DNA of 64,000 nucleotides from Inia geoffrensis (Eukaryota > Chordata > Mammalia > Artiodactyla > Iniidae), in the NCBI GenBank assembly GCA_036417435.1, contig CM070902.1:138559886-138623885 (forward strand), read 5' to 3'. The notes under the pieces were generated by a model that was given only the letters and a program-made list of their open reading frames with translations, was not told the origin of the DNA and did no database searches. Position numbers and translations under genes: made by a program. Shown here piece by piece: positions 23,614-36,106 of the stretch (position 1 is its first letter; each line of letters opens with the position of its first letter).

Positions 23614-23641
23614 ATGACCTGGGAAGTGAAAACATGAAAGT
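23614..23641 (+). CDS. TMEM154: TMEM154 exon 4: 28-base microexon
   Basis: This exon finishes a His codon and encodes DLGSENMK, then two bases of a Val codon. The acceptor is CTTCTTTTAG and the donor GTAAGT. At 28 bases it is a microexon; skipping it would shift the frame. The human equivalent, as I remember it, reads YELGSENVK, so the tyrosine at the exon 3/4 junction is His here (CAT, with C from exon 3) and the following Glu is Asp. The rest is conserved. Confidence 0.9.
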
Positions 23642-24801
23642 GTAAGTTCCCCATTGCGTCCAGTCCAGCTCGGGATGGTCCAGGATGTCAGGGGATGAAC
23701 AGATTAGAGAGCCGGCTTTTCAAGAGGTTTGGGTTTGACACCCCTTCCTGGGACCTTTGGCTTCCCCAGCCCCAGGAGGATGTGCCCGAGTGCCCACACC
23801 TCACCCCAGGGGAGATCTGAGAGGAGGGCAAGGTCCTTTGTTCAGAAAAGAACTTTTTTTCTGACTGCTACTGATTCCAAATTCATTGTTGGTTGAGTAT
23901 GCTGACGCTGGGTGTATTTCAAGGACAGCCGTTCATTTATTCTGATTAAAAATTTTATCTCCAGGGAAGAGACTTTAGCTGGTTATTAAGGGAGGGGAGC
24001 GCTGGTAGAAGCCTGAGGTTTCTATGTTGAGAAGCAGTGCGTGGTGGGGAGAGGGGGCGAGAAGAGGAATGGAGGTGGCGGGAGGGGGTGGAGGAGAGAG
24101 AGGAAGAGAGGATGACACCCGGAGGAGTGGCCTGGGGTGATGTCACCACCACCTCTGTCCCCCACCCCACCCCGGTAATTTGGACACTAGGCTGGCTTCC
24201 TCTGCAGGGTGGCGCCTACGCAGCACAGCGGTCAGAGCAGGTGGTCCCCTCCCCCAACCCCACCTACACTAACCTGGGCTTCTCCCCGGAACTGCGCGCT
24301 GAGCCCCGGCTAGGGAGGACGGTGGATTTTTGAGCACAAGAGCTCCATTTCTTCAAGGCAGGAAAGCCTGGGAATGGAAGGGCGAGGTGATGAAAGTAGC
24401 ATGTCGACCGTGGCCTCTGGACCTGGAGCACTGATCAAAAACCCCCAAAGAAAGGGAAGTGAAATTGAGCAAGGCTAAAATGCTAAATGTGGCAACTCCC
24501 CGGAGGAGTCTCGGGCTTGGTACCTTCCGGAGGAGCAGAGTCTCCTGGGCTGCCTTTCAGCCCATCATCAGTAATGGATGACGGTTTATTTTCGTTTCTG
24601 CCTTTTTTCCTACTAGAGTTTGGTCCTCTTGAATAGGGCAAACCCCCAGCCTACCCTGGAGTGTAAGACAGTGAATCAAGTTCGTCTTCCTCACAGCCAA
24701 CGGTCAACATCCTAGGCGCTCCTCAAACGAAATTTAGCACATCACACATGTTGATTTTTTGTTTTGTTTTTTCCAACAAGCTCTTTATTTTCTCTCTCCA
24801 G
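23642..24801 (+). other. TMEM154 intron 4
   Basis: About 1.16 kb of mostly unique sequence. The one notable element is a purine-rich (G/A) tract at about 24041-24115. No transposon was recognised. Confidence 0.75.
24041..24115. repeat. Polypurine (G/A) tract
   Basis: About 75 bases that are almost all G or A, with GAGG/GGAG mirror-like motifs. Such tracts can form triplex DNA. It lies in intron 4. Confidence 0.8.
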
Positions 24802-24887
24802 CCCTATTTTTGAGGAAGACACACCCTCTGTGATGGAAATAGAAATGGAAGAGCTTGATAAGTGGATGAACAGCATGAATAGAAATG
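24802..24887 (+). CDS. TMEM154: TMEM154 exon 5: conserved acidic tail motif
   Basis: This 86-base exon follows TTTTCTCTCTCCAG and ends before GTATGT. It completes Val and encodes 28 residues, from PIFEEDTPSVMEIEMEELDK to WMNSMNRN. To my memory this is the most conserved part of TMEM154 and is identical to human. It is strongly acidic (EED, EIEMEEL) and could form an amphipathic helix around EMEELDKWMNSM. No enzyme motif is present; a protein-binding role is only an inference. Confidence 0.94.
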
Positions 24888-25309
24888 GTATGTGGTGTGG
24901 AATAACCTAAGGTGGTTTTTTCTGTGCTCTCTGGTAAGAGAAGGCTGCCCCCACTTTGTAACTATGCCTTGAGTCCTGGAGGGACCCTATGAGCCCACCC
25001 ACATTACATCTGGCACATGCACGAAGTAAGCGGGGTTGGGGGGGGCGGGGTCTGACCATCCTTAAATATGCAGTTTAATTATTGCATCAATGGTTGCCAC
25101 TCTTTTGTATTTTTGCACAAGTTTTTCAAATGGCCTTTTTCTTCTTGAAAATGATCTTATATTCAAGCAAGGGAATCTCTTGAACCCAAACTATCTGGAA
25201 AATTTACCATCTGGCATTATCTGATATATTATAGAATCTAGAGATCTGTGATTGTAATCTGTATATAAATATAAAACTTTATCAAATACAGTTTACATAG
25301 ATCTGTCTG

Positions 25310-25504
25310 TCTAGTAGGCACTAGCCATATATGTCTATTTAACTTAAAATTTAAAAAATTAAATGAAATTTAAAATTTTGTTCCTTACTGATTCCAGCCA
25401 CATTTTGAGGGCTCAGTAGCCACCTGTGGCTAACAGCTATTATATCAGACAGTGCAAATCTAGAACACTCCCTTCACTGTAGAAAGTTCTACTGGACAGC
25501 ACTA
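25310..25504. mobile_element. hAT-type MER element
   Basis: The 'tagtaggcactagcc' start, 'agccacctgtggctaacag' and the end 'agaaagttctactggacagc' match a common mammalian hAT non-autonomous element. The AGCCAC/GTGGCT words form internal inverted repeats. The family name is not assigned. Confidence 0.55.
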
Positions 25505-25989
25505 ATAGAGATAGTAATATAAATATCCAATTATAACTTAATTTCCAATTGATATCTGGCAATAATTGTAGTATATGTCCCTTACTTTTCATTAAATCAA
25601 CATTTAGATGTAAAAATGATGACAGCTGTTTTTTCTATTTTTGATACCTTTAAAAAAATCAATAAGCTATTTTAATGCTCATGCTAAATTAATACAATCT
25701 ACTATTTATATCATCATATCACTTGTATTTTTAACATTTATCTTAAAGAAAATACCCTGGGAGCTGTCAGATTCAACAATCTACAATGGAGTTCTCAAAC
25801 CCAGAGGCTTGGTGTTAGAATTTTTGTACCAGAGGCTCATCAAGATGAGCTTTCCAAAAGATGAGAACCATTCAACTAAATTGTACAATTTTGAACAGTT
25901 TTTCATAGTCCAATATTGAGGGAAGAATGGTTCTGTAAAGCATTTGAGGACGGGGTGGGTCATTGAGATGGTCCTTAAAGTAGTTTCAT

Positions 25990-26125
25990 TTTGTTGCTTT
26001 TAGTTTATAAAAATAATATACGTACACAGTAGAATTTGGAAAATGCAAAAAAAAAAAAAGAAGAAGAAAAGTGTTCCACCACCCAGAACCAATCTCTCTT
26101 AATATTTTGGTGTATTTCCTTTTGT
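25990..26125. mobile_element. Old L1-like fragment
   Basis: 'gaatttggaaaatgcaaaaa', 'ccaccacccagaaccaatct' and 'ttttggtgtatttccttttg' resemble old L1 3' UTR sequence. Short and diverged. Confidence 0.35.
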
Positions 26126-26743
26126 GACTGAGATAATTGTAATATAAAATCATGATCCTGTTATACTCACTAAAACCAGAAATCTGGAAAAAGGCATTTC
26201 CATTTGACAACTAAAGCAGAGAGTGGCTTTGACACATAGGTGATAGATCCAATAGATTTTTCTCCCCCTTGAAAACAGCAGTCATGTAATAGGAGAGAAT
26301 TCTGATGACTTTAACAAGGTCGGCTGTTCCCCACTTTACCTGCTTCTTTCCTGTTGTGCCTCCAGACTGAAATCATTCTGCAGACACATCAGGACCTTGG
26401 GTGAAGCCTTTTTATTCCAGTGTCTACTCTGATCCATGCAGATTCTAGCGTTTGGAGCCCCAGTGGTGTTCCTCGGGGACTGAATAACCAAGCAGTGATG
26501 AATTGTGCCCTTTCCAACGGGGCCAGAGGCACGCTGAAGTCTTGTATCTGTGCTGTTAGTGCGTTTTCCATTTCAAGAGCCTTGCCGTCATTAATCTTTT
26601 AACCTCTGAAACTCCCTGGTGAGGCCATTTCTGCACAACTAACCATACAGATCAGAGAAATGTGATACTCAACTGCACGAGTTTTGTAGATAAAAAACAG
26701 AATTTTAGTGACTAACAATGAGCTTGCTTTTATTCTGTCCTAG

Positions 26744-26804
26744 CCAACTATGAGTGTTTACCTACTTTAGAGGAAGAAAAGGAACCAAACCACAGCAACC
26801 CAAG
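26744..26804 (+). CDS. TMEM154: TMEM154 exon 6: distal cytoplasmic tail
   Basis: This 61-base exon follows TTCTGTCCTAG and ends CCAAG before GTACTT. It completes Ala, encodes NYECLPTLEEEKEPNHSNP, and gives two bases (AG) to the last codon junction. The human tail at this point reads, from memory, DFECLPTLKEEKESNHNP, so this copy has NYECLP, that is, a tyrosine in place of phenylalanine. The acidic LEEEKE stretch continues the charged character of exon 5. Confidence 0.92.
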
Positions 26805-26904
26805 GTACTTCTAATTTCTACCACAGATTATATATGGTTGGGAGGGGGAGATTGGAGACCACAGTTGAGGACTTTTGCTCACCTTCTCTGTGCCTATAAA
26901 TTTT

Positions 26905-27187
26905 TTTTTAAAGATTTCTTTATTATTCATTTCTTTATTTTATGATTTTTGGCCACGTCGGGTCTTAGTTGCTGGCACACGGGCTCTTTGTTGTGGTACG
27001 TGGGCTTCTCTCTAGTTGTGGTGTGCGGGTTTTCTCTTCTGTAGTTCAGGGCGCCAGCTCAGTAGTTGTGGCGTGCGGGCTTAGCTGCCCCGTGACATGT
27101 GAGATCTTAGTTCCCTGACCAGGGATGGAACCCATGTCCCCTGAATTGGAAGGTGGATTCTTTACCACTCGACCACCAGGGAAGTCC
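26905..27187 (-). mobile_element. CHR-type SINE, antisense, long form
   Basis: An antisense long-form copy ending CCACCAGGGAAGTCC. The 17-base duplication CTGTGCCTATAAATTTT is present at 26888-26904 and 27188-27204. It begins 100 bases downstream of exon 6. Confidence 0.93.
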
Positions 27188-27587
27188 CTGTGCCTATAAA
27201 TTTTAAGTGACAGTTTTCATGGGTGTATGGAGAAACGGAAGTGTGAGTTATGGAAAATAGAAAGGTACAAAGTAAATATTCTAGTGACTCTTTATCTTTA
27301 GAAATAAATTAGTAGTGACATTTTTTTGCCCTTCGAAAGAGACACTGTTGAGTCGGCTTCTGTTTTAGTCCTAAAACTTTCTGATTATGACAAACTGTAG
27401 ATTTGTTGACCTTGGATGAGTAGATGTTTGGTAAGGAAAACAGATGGAGGTGACAATCTCAAAGGGGTAACTGTAAACCAGAGTGAGTAAAATGAACGTA
27501 AACAAAACAAAAGAAAACCCCGCCTGAATTGGATTGTTATATGAGAGAAATTAAATGAGAATTTTTAAAAACCCATATTCCATTCTA

Positions 27588-27599
27588 CCACTAGGTGGC
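27588..27599 (+). promoter_or_regulatory. CTCF-like motif
   Basis: CCACTAGGTGGC matches all 12 positions of the remembered CTCF core CCASYAGRKGGC. It is the best such match that I noticed and lies in non-repeat DNA about 0.8 kb after exon 6. Binding is untested. Confidence 0.5.
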
Positions 27600-29471
27600 T
27601 CTGCTTAATAGAAAATTTTAGTGCACTGGGGCCTGTGCGTCCTCTAGCCTTCCACAGTCTTGTTTAAATTATATTATCTTTTGTGAGGATAGAAATTACC
27701 GTGTCTGGGTGTTTTTGATCAGAGAATCCTTTGGTCAGGACCTGGGACGTGCTCGCAGGAAATAGGATTGATGATTCAATAAGTCAGGGACTTGCTCCAC
27801 AGAGCACTGCTGTGATTTGGGGGGCACAGAATTGCTGATGGGGTGACTCCGAGATGACCAACGAGTAGGGAACTTGACCGAGCCTGTAACTGAGATATTA
27901 CACCTCTGTCGGAATAAACAGAATACACTTTCAAAGCAGTATAAAGACCACCCACCGTCTCTCCTTCCAAGTTAACCAGAGGTCCTGCACCAGTCACCTT
28001 AAATGTTTCCAGAGTGCAGTCACTTGTCCTAAGCAGTTCCTGAAGCCAGAGCAATGCAAAGAAAGACTGATTATTAGACAGTGATAGGGGCAGTCAGATG
28101 TTCGTCTTCCGGACCCTTGTTCAGCTTCCTGCCCTAAGCCTTACCTGAGAAGTCATGCCACCATAATCTTACTGAGGTGAACCTCTGCTCTGATGCAGAA
28201 TATGCACCTTATTGTAGATGTCAGTCATTGTTACCTCTGCAGGTACTTGCATGTTAGAATTCATCGCTGGTTCAGAAAAGAGTCTATCCTATTTAAAGGA
28301 GATATCAGACATTAGCAAGAAGATGAAAGAAAAAAAGAATGCTCGTGGGAGCATCACAGAGGACATTACGAAGGAATTCTTTCCTTTGCATTTTTACCAA
28401 AAAATGAACAGCTATGCGTGTCCAGTTTAGGGCTCAGATCACCCCCCAAACCTTATAAATATCTTATTACTGCATCTCTGACGTGCACCCTCAGGAGATG
28501 TGAGATGTCATTGGTTTTTATATACCTGCCTCTTGTTCCTTGAAATTATTGGCAACACAGAAGAAGCTCAATGGTAGAGAATTCTATGGTGGTAAAACTT
28601 CTTAGAAATCATGTTTTTGAAATACCGAGAGGCTGCTCTCTGAAATAAGCTCTACCACATTTCTGCTTCTGAGGCAAAAAGCCTTAACCTATTCGGAGAG
28701 TGGCTTTATGCTAAATTATTGATTTTAAAGAGAATGTGTACATTCCTCTGTTGGTCTGGTTTTAATTCACAGGACAACTGTCAGGCTGTCACCTCATTCC
28801 CCCTTGATGAAGCCAGGACCAGGGTTATAGAACCAGGAGTGGCAAGTCCCCAGTCTTTGGTGCTGATGACACTGTCTGATTACTTCAAAGGGTATCATGA
28901 TATTGCAGAGCAAATTTAATTTTTATTCACTAAAAACTCAGAAAAGTACAAAGCACTTAGAACAAATCCTGGTACAAAATTAACTCTCAATAAGTATTAG
29001 TTATTTTTAATTACTATAAAAAGTTAGAGTTGATATACATAAACTTATTGCCTTTTGGGTTCATGAGCCCGTGTCCTAAGGTCCAGGTACATCTAGTATG
29101 TGGAGCATTATTTTTGCTCCTGGTTTCCCTGGGGACTTCATTTTGGAGCTTACCAATCCTGAGAAATAGTGAATTTGTTTCATCCCCTAGTAATGATCTG
29201 GAGCCTTTAGGTTCCCCATCCATTACCAGCATAGGTAATAGGCTGGTGATTTTAGAATAGTCCTCTTAGCCGTCTGGAATTTTTGAAAGGGTACATAGTT
29301 TGGATTATCTTATAGTTTGGATAATCTTTTCTGTCGTGATTTTATTTACATTTCTTTCTCTTCTTGTCTTCATTACATTGATAATTGATGAAACATTTAC
29401 TTTGAACCTCGAATCCAGGACAGATAGAAGATTTTTTTTTTCTGAAAGCTTGTGAATCATTAGAGATACAG

Positions 29472-29690
29472 GTGGTGAGTGCAATGGTCACTGGGCTTAG
29501 AATCAGAAGACTGGTTTCAAGACCCGACTTGGATGATCATTTGTTCGTTGTACTAAGACAAGCCACTTTAACTCTGTAAGCTTCAGTTTCCTTATCTTGT
29601 AAAATGGATATAATGCCACCTGTCCTTCTAGTTTCACAGGATCCCAAGAGAGAAAAAAACTTTGTAAGTTTTAAAGCACCACACAAATGA
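29472..29690 (+). mobile_element. MIR SINE
   Basis: 'gcttagaatcagaagactgg', 'agcttcagtttccttatctt' and 'gtaaaatggatataatgcca' follow the MIR order. Confidence 0.65.
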
Positions 29691-29739
29691 AATGAATTCT
29701 TTTATGCTCTGGCAATAATTCTCCCCATCCTCTCCAACT

Positions 29740-30050
29740 GACTTTTTTTTAAAAAAAAAAAAAAAAAAAAAAGATTTTCTATTTTAGAGCTGTTTTAGAT
29801 TCACAGCAAAATCAAGCAGAAAGTACATAGAAGTCCCCCATATCCCCGGCTCCCACATGCACAACCCTCCCCGATGTTGACACCCCCCACCAGAGCAGGA
29901 CCTTCGCTACAGACAGTTAACCTATTTTGACACATCATTACGTCCAAAGTTCCCCAGTGGTTTTGACCTCTGTGAATCATCCTTCCTCTACTGTCTAAGC
30001 AGTATACGGGTGACTCTAATGCTTCAGAAAGTATATAACAGTCACTGCAG
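29740..30050 (-). mobile_element. Old L1 (L1M-type) fragment with A run
   Basis: After a T run and a run of about 24 A, 'gctgttttagattcacagca', 'aagtcccccatatccccggc' and 'ccccccaccagagcaggacc' match the antisense 3' UTR of an old L1M family. The A run is separate from the L1 and likely a simple repeat. Confidence 0.5.
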
Positions 30051-31262
30051 ATTGAACTTAGTGGAAAACACACTCCCCCATCTTGCTTGGATTAGCAGGA
30101 GGATGCGGAACTAAGACTTCTGGAATCCACTTACTTCTTGATGCTAGAAAGACACCGTGACATAGAGCCTCTGTTATCCATAAAGTCCACTCTGATCCTG
30201 GGAAAAACGAGGTGATCTGGTCACCATCCTACACTTAATGCACTGCATTGTGTGCAGACTTCAACCCTTCACCTTCCCTTGTTCAGGTCCATAATCTCAG
30301 GTCTTTCCGGACTTTTCCCACGCATCCCATTAGCCAGCAGTTCCTCATTACTTTGCCTTGTCCTCACTGAGTGGACATTTTCCTTGAGCTGTGGAATCCG
30401 AAATTTAGCACAGGATTTTAATAAGGGCCAGGGATGTACAAAGTACCATGGGAAGTTTAAAGTATGGTTTTCATGTTTTCAAAAAATCAGTGGGAAAAGA
30501 CAGCAAAGGAATGGTGGGGAGAGGGGAATTCTATATCCCTATTTCCCACCTTAGCATTTTTCCCTATAATTTGTACATGTTATGTGCCAGGCAACGTATG
30601 GGGTACCGGGGACAGTGTCAGTGGAACAGTGTCCAAGGGGTGGGCAGGGTGGAGCTGAGGTCTGCCCTAGAGTTGAAGAGAATTTCATCACCGACATTGT
30701 TCAGTCTTGCCAGCGTGTGTTGATAACGAAAAACAGATCCTTTGAGTTGGTTTTATTATTGTTTCAATTGTCTTGAAAGAATTCACTCCCTTATTGTCTA
30801 CCCCCATCCTTACAATACCTTCTCGAATGCCACTCGACAGTGGCAAAAACAAGATGGAATTCCTTTCATCTTGGTGCTTACAGTCTGGGCAGTCTCTTCC
30901 TTCTTCCTGAGGCCTTTATAACTAGACAATTTCCTGAAAGCGTGGTGTTTCTGCCTCTGCAAGCTTAGGTGAATAACCACAGAAAAGGAATTGCAAATAT
31001 TAGCCAAGCGCACGTCTTCTTTCCCTTTATGCCTGTTGGCCACAGTGATGATTTTATGTTGAGTAACAGCATTGGGAAAGATTGGGGGAGAATTAGATTT
31101 CATCCAAGTCAATTTATAACTTTGAAAGTACAGTAATAACAACAATTATTGACACTTATTCTAGATGCCAGATACCTAGCTACTACTACCTAGGAAATTA
31201 ACCAAGTCAAAGAAGGTAAGTAACAGTATACCTGTTCTGCTTTTGTAATAATTCCATTGTTC

Positions 31263-31591
31263 TTTTTTTTTTTTTTAAGAATCTTGGGTGTGAGACTCAG
31301 ACACCAATGTATTTTTATTAATTTATTTATTTTTGCTGTGTTGGGTCTTCGTTTCTGTGAGAGGGCTTTCTCTGGTTGTGGCAAGCAGGGGCCACTCTTC
31401 ATCGCGGTGCGCGGGCCTCTATTGTGGCATCTCTTGGTGCGGAGCACAGGCTCCAGACACGCAGGCTCAGTAGTTGTGGCTCATGGGCCTAGTTGCTCCG
31501 CGGCATGTGGGATCCTCCCAGACCAGGGTTCGATCCCGTGTCGCCTGCATTAGCAGGCAGATTCTGAACCACTGCGCCACCAGGGAAGCAC
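31263..31591 (-). mobile_element. CHR-type SINE, antisense, long form
   Basis: A T run, a longer-than-usual tail region and the antisense SINE body ending CCACCAGGGAAGCA. Direct repeats TCCATTGTTC lie at 31253-31262 and 31592-31601. Confidence 0.92.
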
Positions 31592-31754
31592 TCCATTGTT
31601 CATTTTATGATTCATGTCTGAGCTCAATAATATTATAAAAATGTATCACTTTAGTATTTCTCAGTAAAATGCAGGTTAACTTAATAGAGAATTTTTTGAA
31701 TTTCTCCCTGTTTCTTCCCTTCTCTTTGTCTTTTTTTGGAGAAAGTATTATCGT

Positions 31755-31925
31755 CAGTGTAATTTTTCAGATATACTTATTGAGTGCCTAATATGTGCCT
31801 GGCATTGTCCACATCATACCAAGGCATCCAGCTAAAAATGAAACAATCCATCTGAGTAAACCTGGAACTCAGAGAGGTTAAGTGATTTGTCCAAGTTTGC
31901 ACAGCAAGTTTTTGATGAAGCTCAA
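31755..31925. mobile_element. MIR/L2-type fragment
   Basis: 'attgagtgcctaatatgtgc', 'ctggcattgtcc' and 'cagagaggttaagtgatttg' are shared MIR/L2 words, the last in antisense MIR orientation. Confidence 0.5.
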
Positions 31926-33844
31926 TCTAGAGAAGAGTTTAAAATTGGATTTTCATTTTCTTTGACTAATTAGTTAAAATAAAAGAGATATTCCATAAAT
32001 GAAATGACAAATTAGAAACTTTTAAAAAGAACCCTTAGTGGCAAGAAAGCCATCCACCATGAGGCCAACTATGAAAGTCTTCGGTGGCTGATGCAGTGCA
32101 GACATTGACAAGACTGAACCAGGAATTGCAAGAAAACAGCAGTTTTGTGTGAACCGTTCTGGCCTCTCCACTCCAGTAAATCTCTGTGGCCGCTCCCAAT
32201 TACTTTATGAGTTTCCTTCCTCTTTTTCTCTCCAGTCCCTCAAGTCATTTAAAAGTCAACAAGTATTAAATATTAAGTATATTAAGTGCCAACTGATTTC
32301 CCTCAAATCCGAGCTAAGTATCATGAGGGATACAAAGTAACAGTTTATAATCCTGCAGGATGCTAACCTGGTTAATGACATGGTTAACATGCAGGGGCGT
32401 GTGTATGTGTGTGTGTCTACGCCTGTGTGTGGTGGGTGAGAGAAGATGCACTAAATTCAATACAGCACAGCCTCGTTTGAATACTAGCCCAGATTGTGTC
32501 TACACCGTGAGCACAATCTATGTCTCTTGGACCAATTCTGGGCCTGGCTCTGATGGCAGCCAGATTCTCATCTCTATAATTCCACCTGGGCAGGCCTCTT
32601 ACGGGAAGGAGAAGGGACGTTCTATTGATGAAGAGGAAGAGAGCATGATCTAACTGTTCCATGACTTTGTGCTAAACTGAACTTTGCACTCTTCCCCAAA
32701 CCAAGTTAGAGAGTATCATAATTAGAGAAATGTTTAGCATGGGTTTATTACACCTTGGGAGACAGGCAACATTCGCTGTGGTCAGAAAGAGGGATTGTTA
32801 CAAGGTAAACTGGTCAGAAGGACAAAGATGGCTTAGCTGATCCTGACTGCAACCAAGGGGCAGTTATGAAACGAGGTGTTACAATTGCACCTCCTCATTT
32901 AACCGGTGGCGTTCCACTTAAATGCTTTCTTAAAAATCATCAGATGATGCTTTTTAATCAATTCAATTGGTTTTTTACAGTTTGGAGGCTTGTTACTATA
33001 CAGCTTTTGGGAAAGCGACGCCACATTCTTAAAATATCTACATATAACCCTCTGAGAAAAATCACTCACTCATGCTGCTGTCACAGATAAGTGACCAAAA
33101 CCGTATGAATTAACATCAAGGCAAACAACAGAGGTTTGAAGCGGGATCACTGATTTTATTTGTTGCAATTCTGTGGCAGTTTGCCAAGATATTTTTAACA
33201 GGGAACTTTAGGATTTGCCAGAGCTGGAAACATCAGGGCTGATTCGATCATTTCACAGAGATGATAGGTAGCCACAAAGATAGCAGGGAACACATCTAAC
33301 TCAATAAGGAATGAGCGTGAGGGAGAATAATGCCTCCAGGCTCGGGCATGGGTGGGAAGCCAGGTCCCGGGTTGCTGACTTACTAACAGGCACGTTGGCC
33401 ATCACACCACCGGTGAAAATCGCGTGTGAGAGTTGCGACACTAGGAATGACCTGCTGACCCACTGCTGAAGCAACTTGTACCCACACTGGGACTGTCTCT
33501 GGTGTGGCGGGTCTGGCACGTTGTCAGTGGCCAGATCTGTAAACACATAAGTTCCACACGTATCATGCGTGAGGTCCTGTGCTCTTTGATGCTTTAAATG
33601 AATGGGTTGTGGTTGGTGGGCAGTGTCACACTCTAAGCCTTCATAATGTTTGTAGAGTGTTCTAAACAAACCGTATTTAGGTTACACTGTCCTCAGAAAC
33701 TGGAAGTTTGTTTTGGAAGATGGTTTCTTAAAGGCTCTGGATATTTGAAACAATGTTCAAGCTTGTGTTTAACTGAACATTTGGTAGCACAGAATCTAGC
33801 AAAATCAGAATATGCCCGTTCATGTGTCTGGAGGTCAGGCCCGT

Positions 33845-34020
33845 GGCATAGAGCTTCGCTTACATTTTCTCATTACTTTTTCCAACAGCCTTCTAAGGCA
33901 CATGGTATTATTATGCATGTTTTGCAGATGACATGGGCTAAGAAATGTTAACTCGCTCAAGGTCACACAGCGAGAAAGTGGCTGAGCCCTGATTTAAGTT
34001 CCGCCCACCTGACCCTGTGC
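33845..34020 (-). mobile_element. MIR SINE, antisense
   Basis: 'cattactttttccaacagcc', 'tattattatgcatgttttgc' and 'ctcaaggtcacacagcgaga' are the reverse complement of the MIR core. Confidence 0.65.
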
Positions 34021-34499
34021 TCAAAAAGCCACCATGAGCACACGTCAGCATTGGCTCAACCATAAAAGCAGCCCAAGAAGAGAAACACGTAGGCAAAAAC
34101 TTAATCAAAAAATGTATGGATAATATAAAAAGAAATTGTTCAAATTTTTGTGGAGGGACATCAAAGATACAAACAAATGGAGAGAGCCGTACTGTGTTTC
34201 TGAATGAAAGACTCAACAGTGTGAAAATTATCCTTTTAAATTCAACTTAGTCTTTTAAAGATCCCAATGAGCATTTCATCTGGGAGAATAATTGTCTGCA
34301 GATAGTCAGGGTAATTCTAAAAGAAGGAAAAAGAACAATTGTGTGTGGGGAGGTGGATTTGCAGGGAACATGCTCCAATGATTAAAACTGTGTACACCCA
34401 GAACCAAATAAGTATTACTGGCATAGAATAGAATATTCAAAACAGCCTCAAGTATATTTAATATATTATAAAAGTAGCAATTCATAGCAAGTGGATTAT

Positions 34500-35620
34500 T
34501 CAGTAAATAGTCTTAAAGCAACTGACTAACATTTGGAGGGAAAATTTAGAACTCGACCTCACACTTTAGATTAAAATAGACTCTGGATAAGTTTATATGA
34601 GAAAAAGAAAGAAAAAAAATCCAGAAAAAGTAAAGATAAATATTATAACTGTAAGGTGAGGTCTGGTTGAAAACATGACACACAGTCAGAAACCATATCA
34701 GAAAAGGATAGACTTAACTACATTAAAAACTCAAATTTTTTATACTTCCAAAAAAAAATATAAAATTAGGAGGAAAATGACAAATTGGGGGAAAGTATAT
34801 GCGATATGTATGATGAACAAGGAATTATTATTAATACATAAATCAATAAAAAGATAATGTCCATATGGGCAAAGAATATTAATAAGCAGTTTGGCAAAAG
34901 AAGAAATTAAAATTACCAACAGAGCTTTGAAAAAAACTTTAGTCTTCCTAGTAACAAAAAAATGTAACCCAAGAACATGTTAAGGTAAATTTTAGATTAT
35001 TTTCACCTATTGAATTTACAAAAGCTAAAAATAATAATATCCAGTATTAGAATGTTGGGGAAAGGATATTTCCCTAAAGGAAAGTGTCAAGAGAAGGTAA
35101 ATTTCTAGGGAAGGGGGATAATTGGACAATGGGCTGGTCAAGCTTTAAAATTGCATACATTTTAACCTAGCAATTCCTCTTCTAGATATTTATGCAAAGG
35201 TAACAACTGGAAGCATGCAAAAATGTAGCAATTTTTATAATAAATAAAAATTATAAATTAGAAATAGCTTAAATGTTTAACAGTAAAGGATATGCCTAAA
35301 AATAATGTTCTTGGTGAGACAATGTGAGACAATGGTGTGCTCTATAGCCAGTTAAAAAGATATGGTATATTTATTAGCCAGAAAAGAGGTCTATATATGA
35401 ATGAGAGTGAGAAAAGCAGATTATAGAACAATATGCATAACATAATTCCATTTTTGTACAAAAAGAATATATGTCATTATCACAGAAAAAAGTTTGGAAG
35501 AATAAATACCAAAATGTTAACTGTAGTGAGGTTGTTAGTATTTTTATTTGGCTTATTTGTATTTTGTATTTTTTCAACAATGAATATGGATTGGTCTTAT
35601 AATAATTAACTTTAAAAATC
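34500..35620 (+). mobile_element. Old L1 (L1M-type), 3' part
   Basis: AT-rich, with L1 ORF2-end and 3' UTR words such as 'aacctagcaattcctcttct' and 'tccatttttgtacaaaaaga'. No long frame survives. Diverged and noncoding. Confidence 0.55.
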
Positions 35621-36106
35621 ACTTCTGTTTTAACTGCTGGACACAGATTAGCGTTGTGGACAAAAGAGGGATTGTGCCCATTGCTGTACAGCCTTGTATT
35701 TTGGTCTGCTTAGAGTAGCTGAAATGTCAAGATAAGGCCACAAAAGGAAAACATGCACTTCAGAGACTTATGCTCCATAGAGATGAACTCCTGGATCTCA
35801 GAAATATTATCTTGCTACCACCCGATTTCCAAGAAAGGAAGCCTCCTTGCCCAGTTTAAGAGCTGTTCAGTGTGACTTATGAAACGGGTTGTTACGTTTG
35901 TTCTTCAGATAAAGAATGTCTTCATTTGCAGTCAGGTTTCCATTAAATAAGTTTTCCTACAGAAGTTGTCCTTTTGTCCGTGTCTGCTTTCCCCTTTCTT
36001 TCCCATTGGTCAGCCTTCCTGGTCACAGCTTCTTGCCTCTGTCTTCACAACACACACAGACACACAAACACATACACAATGTCTCTCCTCCTCTTTCTTG
36101 GATAGA

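Larger units (their letters stand above)
24888..26743 (+). other. TMEM154 intron 5
   Basis: About 1.86 kb, generally AT-rich. It contains a hAT-type DNA transposon fragment at 25310-25504 and an old L1-like fragment with an A-rich stretch at about 25990-26125. The rest is unassigned unique sequence without exon-like features. Confidence 0.7.

Noticed and set aside
30252..30776. Overlapping short frames near 30.3-30.8 kb as an intronic gene
   Set aside because: Three frames overlap without splice context, domains or codon bias, as expected by chance.
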